A stretch of 64,000 nt of DNA from Nipponacmea schrenckii (lineage: Eukaryota; Mollusca; Gastropoda; Lottiidae), in assembly GCA_030562195.1 (NCBI GenBank), contig JAUJPP010000005.1:22183106-22247105 (forward strand), given 5' to 3'. Both the position numbers and the translations under genes were made by a program. The first letter of the stretch is position 1. Every line of letters starts with the position of its first letter. Of the stretch, positions 25,001 through 40,000 are shown one piece after another. The notes below the pieces were generated by a model, which ran no database searches, was not told the DNA's origin, and saw only the letters and a list, made by a program, of their open reading frames with translations.

Positions 25001-28000
25001 CTAGTTGTAACATCAGATTTGCCATATTTCTCCATTATAGCCCTTTGCACAAGATTGATAATTTAAAAGTTTAACTTCTTTTAACAAATGGTTATCAAGA
25101 TAAGCATTATCATAACCACCCAATAACAAAGAATTACAGTGAAATCATACTTAACAAAATAATACTTACTGATCTGAGTACCAGTATTGTCTATAGCTGT
25201 TATAGATGTAGGTGTAGATGTTGGTGGTGTTAGCATACCAGTATTAACACTGTTACCTTGTAATATATCTACTGAACTACCATCACTATTCTCTATTGTA
25301 CTACTTGTAGCCTGAAACATTTACCAATAACAGATATTCTCGTTCTTTAGATTGGTAAACTTATACAGTGAGTTGATCTTGAGCACATCTTTCAACATTT
25401 TAGATTTAAATCTGCCCAATAATCTACCAAATTAAAAAGACTTTGTGTATCTCAGTAAATCCAAGTACATTTTAAGAACCTCACCTCTGAAGCAGGAGCA
25501 TTAACATCATTTTGTTTCTCTTGCTTCTCTTTTTCTTTCTTTGCAGCTTCTTCTTCAGCAGCTTTCTGTCTCGCTTTACGTCTCTGAGCCAAGTCAGCAT
25601 CTCTACATTTCATCATATAATCTATTATTTCTGGCTTGACAACTGAAAACAAAAGCCAAACTACAAATGATGGGAAATAGTGTGAACAAGCTGTTCATAA
25701 GGAATCACATCAAATTGAACAATTCCAATGTCTAATAAATAAAGTGGGGTAAATTAAGTAGACTTACTGTTAACACAGTCATGTACACCATCAGAATCAA
25801 GTACTTTACTCTCCTCTGTCCATCTAGTTAATGTTGATGGTATACAAGACAATACCCCACTTCCAGCAGCTCCACTTTCAGGATAGGGATCCTACAATCA
25901 AATCATTTCAGTGAATGAGATCTGAAAATCTGAACAATGGATATTTAGACTATTGCAACTTCAATAAACAAGACTACTTTATCAAATAAAGTGGAGTTTA
26001 ACATCCTGCTTTTCAGCACCTTTTCAGCTAATGAACAACATTCAATGAAAGAAATTTTGCAACATTAGTTTATTTTTTTCCCCACAAAAAGCCTTGGTTC
26101 ATTTCCCATCCAAATGACTAGACACTTTTTTCCGTGTCAGAATCTCCGACCTACCTCACTGACAGGGGAAACCAGATTGGTAAATCTCACTCACTGACAG
26201 GGGAAACCAGATTGGTAAATCTCAAGGTAGAGATAAAAGCTAGGTAATTGATAAAACCTACCTGGAATAATTCATCAAAGATATCTTCTTCTTGTCTGGA
26301 AATTAAACACCTATCATCATTAGCTAGAACAACTCTGGTATGTGTTGGTCCACTAGATTGAGTTGTTAATGTATTGGTTAGTTGAAGAATATCAGCAGCT
26401 GTTGTTGGACCCAATAATCTATTTAAAATTAATTATTAACATGGTGAAAGTGATTAGTATATTACTGAAGAAACAAATCTATTTCAATCCATCACTTCAC
26501 CAAAACAGTTCAAGTTAGGCCATACAAAGTAAATTGTCTGTTTTACAGGCCCCGCGCGCTCCGGTAAAATACCCCGCGCTCCAAAACTATTTATTGACAT
26601 TTTGGAATAATTAATAAATAATGCGCGCGCGTCTCCAAAATTGTGTGTAAAATAGAGTTATTTCCCCGTTCCCGAAAATATTTTTTACCATAATTATCTC
26701 CCTTGACGTTTAACGAAAAACCGGAAGTGGCTTAGAATTCGTTTTTCATCACCGATAAAAAGATTTTCTTCTACAACTTTAAACTGAAATTGATTCTGAT
26801 ACAATTTAACGTTCGAAAATACAATTATTTGCTGAAGGAAGCACAATTATGAAAATTATTCACACTTTCGTGAGGACAATCCAAACATTAAATTAATCTT
26901 AATCTTGATGATTTCGTTTCTGGATTATAATGGTGGAACAAATCGAGACCCGTTACAATTACAAGTAAAAGAATTCACCGGGTGTTTTTCTGCTATTGAT
27001 TTGAAAGTTAATATTTATTGAAAATGGGAACGAATACAATAAAATACGAATTTTATACGTTCGAATACGATCGATTTTCTCATTATTGGTATCACTCATC
27101 ACATTCCGCTTTTCTCAAGTTAAAACCGGAAGTACTCCGTTAGTACGAGTTCTCGAAAAATCGGCATTTGTAACATAGGCCTAGATAAAAATTATTAAAA
27201 TAGAAGTTCGATCTAAACAGATTGTTTTGCTCTTGTCATGTGATGTGATGTATGACAATTTGTTCCAAAATTTCCAATAATAATAATTATTACCGATACC
27301 ATACAATGGTATTTTAAAATACAGTTTACAGATGGATAGAAATCCTACTGTAGTAGAATAACATTGTCTTGACATAATATTATCAGCCCTGATGCACCCT
27401 AAGTGCATCATTGTCAGAGGTAGTAAATATGTTGGAATGATTACGTTTATGTGAAGTTGAAAGGTAAAAAAGTTCTGTTATTTCTATCAACTATTATCAT
27501 TCAAACCCCCAAAACATCTGATAGTTGCATCTGAATGGTGATTTAAATCTATTTTTTAAATTTGTGGAAATAAATAATAAATAGCTTCGCTCGCTCCGAT
27601 TTCTTCTGGTGCCAAATTTAAAAAAGCGCTTATAAATAATAAATAAATTCGCCCTCTCGCCCCATTTTTTTAAAAAAAAGGCCTGTAAAACAGACAATTT
27701 ACTTTGCACGGCCTTATGAAGAAACTTTACGAGACAATTTTTCCATGTCAGTCCCTGGAACCTGTATCATAGGGTAAAGCAGACTTTTGCCAGGAATGAA
27801 CCTGTGACCCTCAGGTTTATCAGTAAGCATCTAACTCACTTAGCCACAGCCTGCCCATATTTTGAAATGAAATGAAATACTAAAGAAAACTTAAGTTGTA
27901 CAATAAACTGACCTCTGTAATATGACTGGAGGATTTGGTTGACGTGTTGTATTACTAGTTGGTAAATTAACATGTATTGTCTGTGTATTAGCATTAAATC

Positions 28001-31000
28001 TATAGGAACCTCTCTGTCTATTTCCACCACGATGTACCCTTGTTACACCCAAACTAGGATCGTTATTACGTATCAACAAAGGATGTGCCACTAGTACATT
28101 ACCTGGTGCTGGTGGTAATGATGGAACTAAAACGAAAAAACATTTGAACAATTTTCTATGATTACACCTTACTAAGCAACAAAAATGGTAAAAACTTTAA
28201 AAGACAAAAATAGTATTGATTATTATATTCATTTTGAATATTCAAGTGTATTTTTCATAATTAGAAAAGTTACCTGTAGATTCATTGCCATTGTCATTAT
28301 CATGTATTAATGATGGTAACTGATAAGTACGGAATTGACTATTATCAGTATTAAATATTATATGTTGATTGCCACTACCAGTATCTGCAATAGTATAATT
28401 GTGAAGAACAATATACCATGTAAAGATAACAAGTAACACTAATTGATACTGTTGTACAAATAATAAGTAACACAATATTTATTACAAACTTAAGATTTCA
28501 AATATCATTTTCAGAAGATTTACTTACTAGCTGGAAACATATCATCCATATGTAATAAAAAATCATCATCAATTCCTGGAGCTACGGAATTATCCACTTC
28601 CTGATAATCATCATCATCTGCTTCCATATCAGACCCCTGCAACAATTCACAGATGTTTTTATCCATTTTCATGTAGGTTTAAGATCAATCTTATTTTAAA
28701 GCAATATCATCGTACAATAAAAGTATTAGTGAAAGTTTGAATTTACCTCATCATCTTCTTCCTCATCATCATGATCATGTTCATCATCGTCATCATCATT
28801 ATCATCTTGATCATCATTGTCATCATCGTCCTCTGAAGCACTGGATTGATCTTCTTCATGAATTCCTTCAAATATTATATATTTATTTTATCAAAGACTG
28901 ATGTCACACATCAGCAATTTTAAATCATTTTTTTTTTGATTGATAGCATCTATATACAAACAAACCCTTCATCTAAATCTCCAAGTTCAAACTTGACTGC
29001 AATGTCGTCAATTCCAATGCCCAAAAGTTTTATCAAAATCTACTGAAAATTGTAGCTTCTATTGCACCCACAATGCAATTTATACGCGATTTTACTTAGT
29101 CAAGGGCAATAACTCACAAAAAAAAAATTCATTGAAAAGTCATCCTATGCTCACAGCAAGTTTCATTAAAATCCATTGAAAATTGTAGCTTTTATTGTAT
29201 TCACAATAAATTTTTTACATAATTTTACTGGGTCAAGGGCAATAACTCAAAAACACTTTATTGAAAACTTGTCGAATTTTAACTCCATCGCCATCTTATC
29301 AATTCCTAGACGATCACACCAAGTTTCATCAAATCCATTGAAAATTGTAGCTTCTATTACACCCACAACAAATGGACCGTCAGAGGGGTGACAACAATAT
29401 ACTTTCACATATTCATGTGAGCGGATAAAAAGATATCTTAAACATGTGAAGCATTATCATAATGAATGTTTATACGGTTAGAAGTTTGAGATTGTAGAAA
29501 ATTTTCTTTATTCAAGAATGTTCAGGTCTAGTTTATCTACTGCCAGTATTTTATAAAGCAACTTTAAACACCTACTTGGTACAGTAACTGGACACAATTA
29601 TATGGACATATCAATAATAAAGGAACCTACAAGGTAATTGGAACCCTTGTCTTACCTGCTGAGCCCCCATTAGATTCCTCGTCAAATGACCTATCTTTAA
29701 ATATATAATAACATGGGTTCCAAAAGGATCAAACACTTAGTCGATTCAAAATCAATACAAATTTAAAATGAATTCATTAATTATTTATTCCTATTAATCT
29801 TTTTATTTTATTACTGAAAAACCACAGACTTGAGCTGTTAAATCTTTACCAAACTCTTAAGATAAAAATGCCGAGATATAATTAAAGACATATACAAAAT
29901 CAAATACTTTTTCAATAAATAGAAATAATTCAGAAATATTTCAAAACTTGGAAAGGAAAGAAACCATGTCAGCATTATCATACAATTAAAACAACCTATA
30001 CCTTGAACAAAAGGATAAGTAAGGGGAAGAAGGGAATAAGAAATAGCTTTGATGACTGAAGACACAGACCTTGCAAATAATCAAAAGTTGGGAACAAGAT
30101 AGACAAGCACCTTCTATTATTATAAATACCTGATGTTGAACCAGATGAAGAATCTGATGAACTATTGGAACTAGTCTCAAAGAGATCCATATCTTAAATG
30201 CCAGGATTTTTTTTAATAATATTTGTAAGTAATAAGTAAAATGCTAAAACCAGGCCTGAACATTCATTGAACGTATACTGAACAAGATGTAATGAAGTTT
30301 CATATGCAATAATAATATTTTTAATATCATTTTTGTCACTCAAATCAATTTGACTGTTTCTCTTTCATATATCCTCATTAAAAAGTACAACACCTCTCTA
30401 TTTCATTTGATCTAAGCTGACTACCTTGTTCATGTTCTATGGTTACGTCTTCTTCACCATCTGAGATATCTTGCGTCACCATTTGTGAATCATGGTGATC
30501 ATCATCATCATCTTCTGTGACAATTTCTACATTAATCAGGACATTATCTTCACCAGATGCGCTTACACGTACTGGTTCATCATCTAAAAATGAATACAAT
30601 AAACGTGGGTACTTATCACTAATAATAAATTGGCTATATATTGATGCAGAGTACCGGATCAAAATCATTAAAAAAGAGTAATAATGCTTGACCTACCAGT
30701 AACCATGGAGATTTCTTCTATAACTTCATCATCAGCATTATCATTATTACGTAATATTTCATCCAAAACTTGTTCTAATTCAGCTTCAGCCTATAATACA
30801 CAAGCAAACTATCAAATATCTTTACAACACTATTATTTTTCATTTTATATGAAACAACCTTTCAACCAAACAAAACGAAATCCAATGTGGATTTGAAATG
30901 GATTTATGAAGTAGAAAATCATATTTCATTGTTAAGTTTTAAACAGTCATATTAATAATACATATAACTAACTTGAGCTAAACTATCTAATTCTGGTTCT

Positions 31001-34000
31001 ACTGTGGTATGAATATCAGTCTCTTCTAGATCTTCAGAAGCTGATGGATATTCACTTACATCTTCAATAGCTACTGTAGAATCAACATTGGATGTTCCAG
31101 AAGTACTATTACTAACTGTATCTGTAAAGAATAAATAAATACTAGTAAAAATATATTTTCCAGATCAAAAAAACCAAAGCATTGTCAATAAAAGAACCTT
31201 TATTTCTCAAATGACATGTACATGTCCTAATGAAGAAAGTAGAATTTCTCACCTGTTGGCACTGTCTGTATAGCCAAACAAGTTCTTGTAGCATCTGCTG
31301 CTGTTTGAGTTGAGTTCGAAGCAGTTGATGTTAGAGAAGTTGACGTTGTAGTTGTTGTTTTAGCTTTACTAACTGGGTTTTGCATAGATTGATTGACACT
31401 GCGAGATAAAGTTTCTAGTGGTTTTAAAGCTGAATTAATGGTATTGGCCATGTAAGGACTAGATAAGTCTAAGCAATGAGGTATTCTGGCTAGATCTGCT
31501 ACCATACCGCGTTTTATCAATATCTTCACCATATTATTCATTATTGCTTGCTGTCCCTTAAATACTTGATTGGGTATATTCCCTGGACTAGGACACGATT
31601 CAATCATCGTACTTATTATACCAGTTAAGGCCTGAACTCGTGAATGTTTCTGAGAACTTTCTGGAAGAGTCAAAGCTCGTTGTAAAGCAGCTTTAATCTC
31701 AGACACAAGAGAATTCTGAGCATCTGGACAATGGTTACACGAAGCTAAACTAGCAATAATTACACGAGATAAGGCTGGACAATCTTTATCACCAGAAACT
31801 TGGCACTGTGGTAACAACTGATCTAATATAAAAGCTAATACTGTACAATCCTAAAATAAAAAAGAGGATACAATGATTCTGAAAATGACATACATCAAAC
31901 AAAAATGGCTACATTTCGGCTGACAGCTGATTGTATTTGAGTGTTCTCTTCGGTCTGATGGTGTCAAAATACATAAAAATCAATGCTCAAAGAGGACATG
32001 ACCCAAAGTTTTTGCCCCCGACATTTATAAGATCCTAACAGCTAGTATCAAATAAATAACACCATTAAGAATAAAAATGTAATGAAGTATAAAATATATA
32101 CACACTTACCTCAGTTATTAATTCTGATTGACCTGTAGCATATTTATACTGAGTTATAAGTTGAGAACAATTACCATAAGATTTAATAAATTCAGATAAT
32201 AATCGTAATATAGATGATTTAGGTAATAATGGACGCTTCTTTTTATTCTCATCATTAACTTTACTAGTGTTATCTTTTAGTTCTTTATTACTCTCATCTT
32301 CACTAGCTGATTCAGTTTGAGACTAAAAAAAAAAATTTCATTTAACACATACTGAAACCTGAATTGTTTCAATTGTTACACATAAACACTAATGGATAAT
32401 TCAGGACCTGCTTGGATTAGGCGAATGCTACCACGTGTGTTCATCTGTAATATCATCTGATAAATAATTCCAATTAAAAAACTTACCTGTCGTTGATCAT
32501 TTAGTTCTCTAGCAACTTCATTAACAACATCTTGTATAGCTTCAGCTAATGTTTGAGCTGGTCTTACTTCACAACTTGTACTTACTACAAAAAAACATTC
32601 AATTTTTAAACAAGTCACAATAAGGAATAAAGTCTTCTTCCAGATTTCATATCTTGTCAACTTTAAAGCATTTAGTGACTGCCAATTAATTGAGAACATA
32701 AAAAGTTGATTATGGTATATCCATGGCAGCAAATAAGCCCTGTGTCACTTACCTGAATCCTCCTTATTCCACATATACTTGACAATCAGAGCATTTAACA
32801 GTTCATATATAACATCTCTAGTAGTCTGACTGACTATAACAGCTACTTGTTTTGATGGTATACATTTCACTATCTGTGGTGCATTAGGTCCACAATATCT
32901 GACTTCATCTTCATCTGAAAATAGTTCCGAATAAAATTAGAAAATAATATTTTTCTCAATTTACATGTAGCTAGGTTTACTCGTTTCTACATATTTCAAA
33001 GGGGTTAAAACTCCGAAAAATAGGTAGTCATCAAACAATTCTCAGAACTAATAGCATCAGTAATATTCAGATATATGCTTGTCTGTTGATAATCATCATA
33101 GAATTGTTCTCACAAATTAAGGCTTTAAAGGAAAGAAGGAATTTTATACCTAAGAGTAGAATTGACATAGAAAGCTGTAGAGTAAATAAATAAACAATAG
33201 TACTATAAATACCTCGAACTATTTTAGCAGCTGGTGGTAAAGCTATCCTTAATGTTGATTTACACACTTTAACAAAATATTCTGGATTACGACAAGCAGC
33301 AGGTCCTAGTACCCTTAACACATAATTCATTTCTTTACTACCAATACTACCTTGTGTTACACCACTAACACTGGATCCTATACCAGCACACGCACATCTT
33401 AACACCTGCAATGTATTGTACAGTTGGTGTTATTAGAAATTTGTGTACTTTGATGATGATATTGGGTATTAATTGGCCATTCTTAATAGTTTGGAGTTAA
33501 AATATTTGCAAAAATATATCAAATCAAGGATGATTTTTAGAAAAACTACTCAATAAAATGCTTGTCTAGTGATGAAGGCCCATCACCTTCAACAATACTA
33601 CTTTTCTTGATTTAAATTGTGAAAAATAATCTAACTAAAAAAAAGTTTACCTTTTCCATACAGTATTTGAGGGATGACGGTTCTTCTAATATATGTCTAA
33701 ACAATAAAGTGGCTAAGGACACAAATCCTTGAAAATTAGACTCCTGTGTTAAACCTAGTAATAGTTTAGAGCCACCAAGACTAGAGAAGAGAGTAGCGAA
33801 CTTGTGAGATCTTGTAAGACGTAATGTTAGTCGTAGTGAAGCATGTAATGTATCAGGGTCAACAGGTACTCTCATTAATGAAACCACACATCTAGAATAT
33901 TAATAGAAGTATATCAATTATTTGTTACAAACCAAGTTATACTGGCAATAGTTTATATGACTTCTTATTTAAACTGTTAATGGTATAATGTGAAACCTAA

Positions 34001-37000
34001 GTAAGAAACTTGTACTCCCCTTAATTATTGTAATGGTTTGAAAACTTCCAAAACAACAATTCTCAGATATATTCAGTAATGAGACTCAGATATGGGCTTG
34101 TCTATTTGTATAGAATTGCAAGATAAGACTAAGTGTTTCTTACCTTATAACAATTTCAATCTGATCATCACTTAAACCTTCCACTATATTTTTCTCTTTA
34201 CATCTCTCACTTTCAACACATTCTGTTTCCATACTGTTATTCTCATCTATAAAATATGATTATGTTGAGATGTCTATATATAAAGCAATAGCAACTAAGG
34301 TTCTTCTGGATCAAGTGTAATAAGTCATTACTTTAAAACTGGCTTATTATTATTATTACTACTAACTATAATCTTTTATGCAATCAATCCACTTCACCTT
34401 CCAAAAGTGTTGAAAATTTATTAACAGAGGTTGTCCAATGCAATGTTTTACCTCTTGCTTTTCTGCTTCTAATTCTGCAAACAATGACACACGATGTTAA
34501 GCCACCATGCACACATCACACTTTTACCATGAAACATTATTCTTGGCAATCTGTACAAGTTTTCAATCAATGTTACATTCTATGAGGGATACATTGACAA
34601 ACAAACCTTTATTAGAAGAAGATGATGATTTATCAGAATCTTTATCATCCTTTAAGCTTTAAAGCTGATTTATCATCTGATGGTAGGGATAACATTATTG
34701 GTCTTCTATTTCCTGTTTCTTCATTGACTTGTACCATAGAATTAAACTGTACAGAGTACCGTCTTCTACCAGCTTGAAATCTACCAAATAAAAAATACAG
34801 TGTACAGTGTACAATTACAGTGAAATAATGACTACATTAAATTCTTGTATGAACCTTCCTTACCTTAATCTCAAGATTAACCTTCTTTAGGGAATACAGT
34901 AAAAATATGTCAGAGATTTAGACATGTAGACATGTTTTTAGAGAACTACACCCAGTTGTTTACAACCTGCATCATACAATTATACATTTACAACACACAC
35001 AATACTTTTATCCATTCATCATACAGGGTGTTCCAGAAGTTTTGGGCACATTTCAAGTCCACATATCTTATGAACTATGAACGGTACTAAGATAAAACTG
35101 GTATCATTTTAAAGCTAAATCCATTACTTTTTTGGTCATAGTAATGTTTTTTTTTTATATCTTTTCAGATTCAGTTATGGCATTCACTCAACCAGAAAAG
35201 GCATTTTGCGTCCTTGAATTTGCAAAAACTGAATCATGGACACTTGTTCAACGTGCATTTCGCAGAAATTTCAGAAAACAATGAACATCTTTGAACATTC
35301 CAAAAAAAACTTGAAACAGCAAGCTTTTGGAATATGTCAGATGTGTTGTTATATACTAAATGGTTTACAAGATAGTAAATGTTAAAATGTGCCCAAGACT
35401 TCTGGAACACCCTGTACAGTCATACATTCACACCCAACACTATACAATTATTATTTACAACCTACACCATACAATCATACATGTACAACCTACACTTATT
35501 TACAACCTGCATCATACAATTATTCATTTACAACACACACAATCAATTTTCCATTCATCATACAATCATACATTTACACCCAACACTATACAATCACTAT
35601 TTACAACCTATGTTTTGTGTAGGTTGTAAATAGATAGTATTTACTATGCAAGTTTACTAAAACCTACAAGATACAATCTTACATGTATAACTTACATTAT
35701 CCTATTATACATTTATCAGATTCATTATGCAGTCACACTTACATTCTGTCAAATACAACCTTCATTGTGTAATAAATCATTTATATTAAAGATATGAGAT
35801 TTGATAAAGTGTCCAAGAATTGTAGCAGAAAACTAAGAATATCAGTAATCTGTATAATATACAATTCTATTTTACTATAGCATACAAGGTCATCTAGTAA
35901 ATTGTGTATAGTTTACTGGAGTTTGGGTATGCTGTGATGTGGATATTACAAGCATTACATCAAAAGTAAGTTAGCTTTCTTGAAGATATTAGTTTACAAA
36001 TCGCATGTCTAATTAAGTATTTCATTGCATGAATTTATACTGAATGCAGACATATTTCATTTAAATATTACCTGATACTACTATCACCATTTTGATAAGA
36101 ATCATCAATAGTTTTATTATTAACTTGACTATATTTACACCATCGACCACTTCCATCATCAAACCATTTCCAGCTATGACTTCCACTCTATAATATTAAT
36201 CATACAACAGCTATAATATCAAGTTACAATGAAAATAATTTAGTAATATTGTAAGTAAACAACAGAATTTTTATTATGCTGTTCATGTTATAATATTGAA
36301 TCTATTAGAAGACTGTTGAACAAGTTTACATGAATAAGTAAGTATGTAAAACAATCACCTACCATTATCTGGGCAGCCTTTGATGTACGATAAGATGTTA
36401 TAGAAACTTTCTCAAAAAGATCTATTAATAGCAATAATGGTGCCATCCATCTGGAAAAGATTAGGTTATCAGATGATATTACATTTTTGAAGAATGCTGG
36501 ACCAGAAGGGATTGGTACCTTTATCTCTTACTGTCTCCTGAGTGATCAGTGAAGATGCACAAACTAGATCAGAGTTAAAGTGAACACTCCAAAGATCCAT
36601 TTAAATTTTCAATTTTTTTTTCTTGTTGACAACATTACCTGTCCAAGAATTGCAGAAGATTTGCTAAAATATTAGTAATCTGTATAATATACAATTCTAT
36701 TTTACTATAGCATACATGGTCATCTAGTAAATTGTGTATAGTTTACTGGAGTTTGGGTATGCCTTTCAAATAAAAACTATCCAAAATCATACATACTTGG
36801 GTGTGATTTTATCTTTACTGTTGACCAAATATTCTTGACCAGTATTTAATACTTTTATCAATAATTCTATCAAATTACTAATAACTAGAGCTGTTGCACA
36901 AGGCATCATCATCTCCTAAAAGCAGAATTGTTATGTTTAATACAAGGAAGCAGTACTGGCCTTAAATACTGTCATCAATTGGTTTTGATAAATGATTTAA

Positions 37001-40000
37001 GTGATAAGTCATTGTCAAATCTTAAAGCATAAAACAATACTTTTATAATGCTAAGAATATTTCTTTGATTTTTGATGATTTAAGTGTGTCAAAGGTAGTG
37101 GATATGTAAGATTCATATCAAAAATAGATATGTATTAGCATTCTATTCTAAAACAACATGAAACAGAATCTTACCAGATGTGTATAGCATTAATAAAAGT
37201 TATATCTAATTACCTCAAATAATAGACTAAGAACATGTAGTCTTGTAGCAAATTTTGCTGAGACTGAACTCTCATTGCTTTTATCAATATCTTCTAATAC
37301 AGACATCTGACTACATAATTTTTCACCGAATTCACAAATCTACAAAAAGACAGACAAGACATATATTATACAGAACAGCAATTTTATAACTTATCTTCGT
37401 CGCCCGCGACGGTCTGCAGTTAGTCGGCAAAATAAGCTCAGACGGTCGCCAGTTCGTCGGCGACGGTCTGCAGACAGTCGCCAGTTCGTCGGCGACGGTC
37501 TGCAGACGGTCGCCAGTTCGTCGCCGAATATTTGACGACCGTCGTCAAAATTTCTATAATCTTTGTGTACATCATGACGTCAAGACTTTGCTTGACAACA
37601 GACTAGTTTCTAAATATAGCTACATGTATTGTAGGTCTACAACGCAACTTTCTTTTTTTTCTACCAACAATGGTTCAGAAACTTTAAATATTACTTTTCA
37701 TATTTTTCACAATTGCATTCTAATGATCGGTAGCTATTCTACGAAAGACATTTCCCTGGTCAGCCTGATTAACAAGGAACATTGCTTTACCTCACAATGT
37801 CATTCAAATCGACCTTAGCATTAATTATTGAGATTGTTTCAATTGTGAAAAAAATATATCCATGAAAACAAGGGGGATATGGTTGTACTTTCGTTTGTAA
37901 AGTGTATGCAGCAAGATAAGTACGAAGAATATTAACGAAAAAAGAGCTAGGCTACTGATGACTGCATGGATCATCGTGTCCAAAACCACGCCCGTCGCCC
38001 AAATCCTTGTATCTTCGTCGTAATGCTACGAGGAAGTAGGCGTGATTAGGCCACGATGTGTAGGGATTTATATATGAATTTATTAGCCTATGATTCATAA
38101 AATAATATTGATGACAAGAGAAGCCTAAAATCATGTCCCCACTCACCCTGAAACTAAATAGACTAGGCCTATTTCATTAGTTGGAAGTTAATTTTTCAGA
38201 ATGATCATCTAGCTTCGATACTAGAATGATCTCTTTTGGTGAACAAATAAATTTATTGTCACATTCTGCATATCAGTTCACCTTCACAAAGAGAAATATT
38301 GTCAAACTGAGCTTGCTGTTCGTTCTGATATTTTACCGTAGGTCAACTCATAAAAAGCGTTTCCGGATAACCGATGTTGAAATTCTAACCGGTTGCCCGT
38401 GAAATCCTAGTATTAGTAGTTACTATTACACCTGAACAAATTCCGATATCAGAACCTGAGACTGGATTCATTACAACGTTAGTAGTGATAATCCTATTTC
38501 AATATGGTGCCCAAAGAACTTAAAAGTAGTGCTTGGATTGACGCTTTCAAACGAAACTAAGCCCAAATGTATCTTGGCACGCAGTTACGAAGAAGTAGGC
38601 GTGGTTTCTCAAAACGTCAATCCCGACATCGTTGTTTTACCATTGGATGATGAAAATAGAACAAAGCGTTTATTGGTTATAATTTATACTCATTTATATG
38701 CATGAGAATGAAATATACCAAGTAGGTGGGTCTCATAGAGTTATTTATAATAATAGGCGGTGCCAGCAAAATGATGAATGTCTACCTATTAATATTATAA
38801 TAGAGAAAAAAAAAGAAGAATAAATATTAATAATCCGTCAATGAGCGCAGTCGGAACTGGTTAAGCATCATTGCTATATTGACCGCTGTAGATTTAGGCT
38901 GGGTTGGGCGTCGTGATTTTAAATATATCCCCCGTGATAAGTTTGAATTTAAAATTATAAAAATAGAGCCGGTGGCCCGAGAATTAATTTATTATAAAGT
39001 CCGAGGTCGTAGGCCTAGTCCCGAACAGCCATGGTAAAAGGGTTGTTACACATTCTTTTCATCGAATTGAGAATCTGCTTGATATCCTAGTTTCTATGGT
39101 TAAATAATCTGTTATAGGCTTTACATTTCTACATTCTTTGGTTGGACACCCCAAGTGCCCCAACACGCATTCCGTGGAGGCGACCGTCGTCAGTTCGTCT
39201 GCAGACGGTTGCCAGTTCGTCGGCAACAATTTGACGACGGTCGGCAAAATTTTCGACGACCGTCTGCAGACGGTCGCCAGTTCGTTGTCAAATATTCTGC
39301 CGACCATCTGCAGATAAAGATAAGTTATAAAGTTGCTGTACTGTAATATAATTCATTTTTTGTTCTCCATTTTCTATCAATTTCCTAATTTTCTGCAATT
39401 GTCCAAGAATTGTACTAGACTAGCCAAAATATTGGTAATCTGTATAATATACAATTCTATTTTACTATAGCATACATGGTCATCTAGTAAATTGTGTATA
39501 GTTTACTGGAGTTTGGGTATGCTCACCAATCTAGTACTTATGTTTTTTAGACAAATCTGCTTTCAATCTTATTTGAGTACATATCAATAAATGTAGAAGG
39601 TTAAAATTACCTGTAAAACTAATGATTTTAACATGGATTGTTTCCACTGTTCACCATTTCTATTAGTAACAACAACTAATAAATCACAAACACGATATAC
39701 TGTTTCTGGCAGAGTATCTAATAGAGACATACAACCTAAAAGAGATTGTTATTGCATGTAATAATTTCTTTTCATCCAGTTAATTCTCATATCTTAGAGT
39801 AAATGGCTTATCAGATTCTGGTGCTTGAATATAAATAAATAAAATTGATCTATATAGAAGTGGTAATAGTTACAATAACTCAATTAGAACATACCTGGCA
39901 AGATATTTTCAGTAAAATCATCTAAAACTGATTTATCTAATGGCTCCTCTATTACTTGTTTCTTTTCCTCAATTTCAGTTTTCTAAAATAAGTATTTTTG

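Larger units (their letters stand above)
34607..36187 (-). other. HUWE1: HUWE1 WWE domain exons (with apparent +1 frameshift after the domain)
   Basis: Exon 36072-36187 encodes [15 protein letters not shown], and exon 34607-34780 encodes [27 protein letters not shown], so the W-W-E-type fold is complete; WWE domains bind poly(ADP-ribose) units. Just after [16 protein letters not shown] the frame runs into TGA (34645-34647). Shifting by one base restores [14 protein letters not shown], which then joins [12 protein letters not shown] of the next exon in frame. Confidence 0.9.

Noticed and set aside
33073..33084. 18S rRNA fragment (atatgcttgtct) as rDNA insertion
   Set aside because: The match is limited to the guide length and flanked by box C, D' and D; it is a snoRNA antisense element.
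34645..34647. Genuine HUWE1 stop codon giving a short isoform
   Set aside because: Downstream exons remain conserved to the HECT terminus, so a one-base error or allele defect is more likely.
37385..37530. GC-rich island as a promoter
   Set aside because: The GC content comes from subterminal repeats of a transposon, mirrored at 39180-39305.
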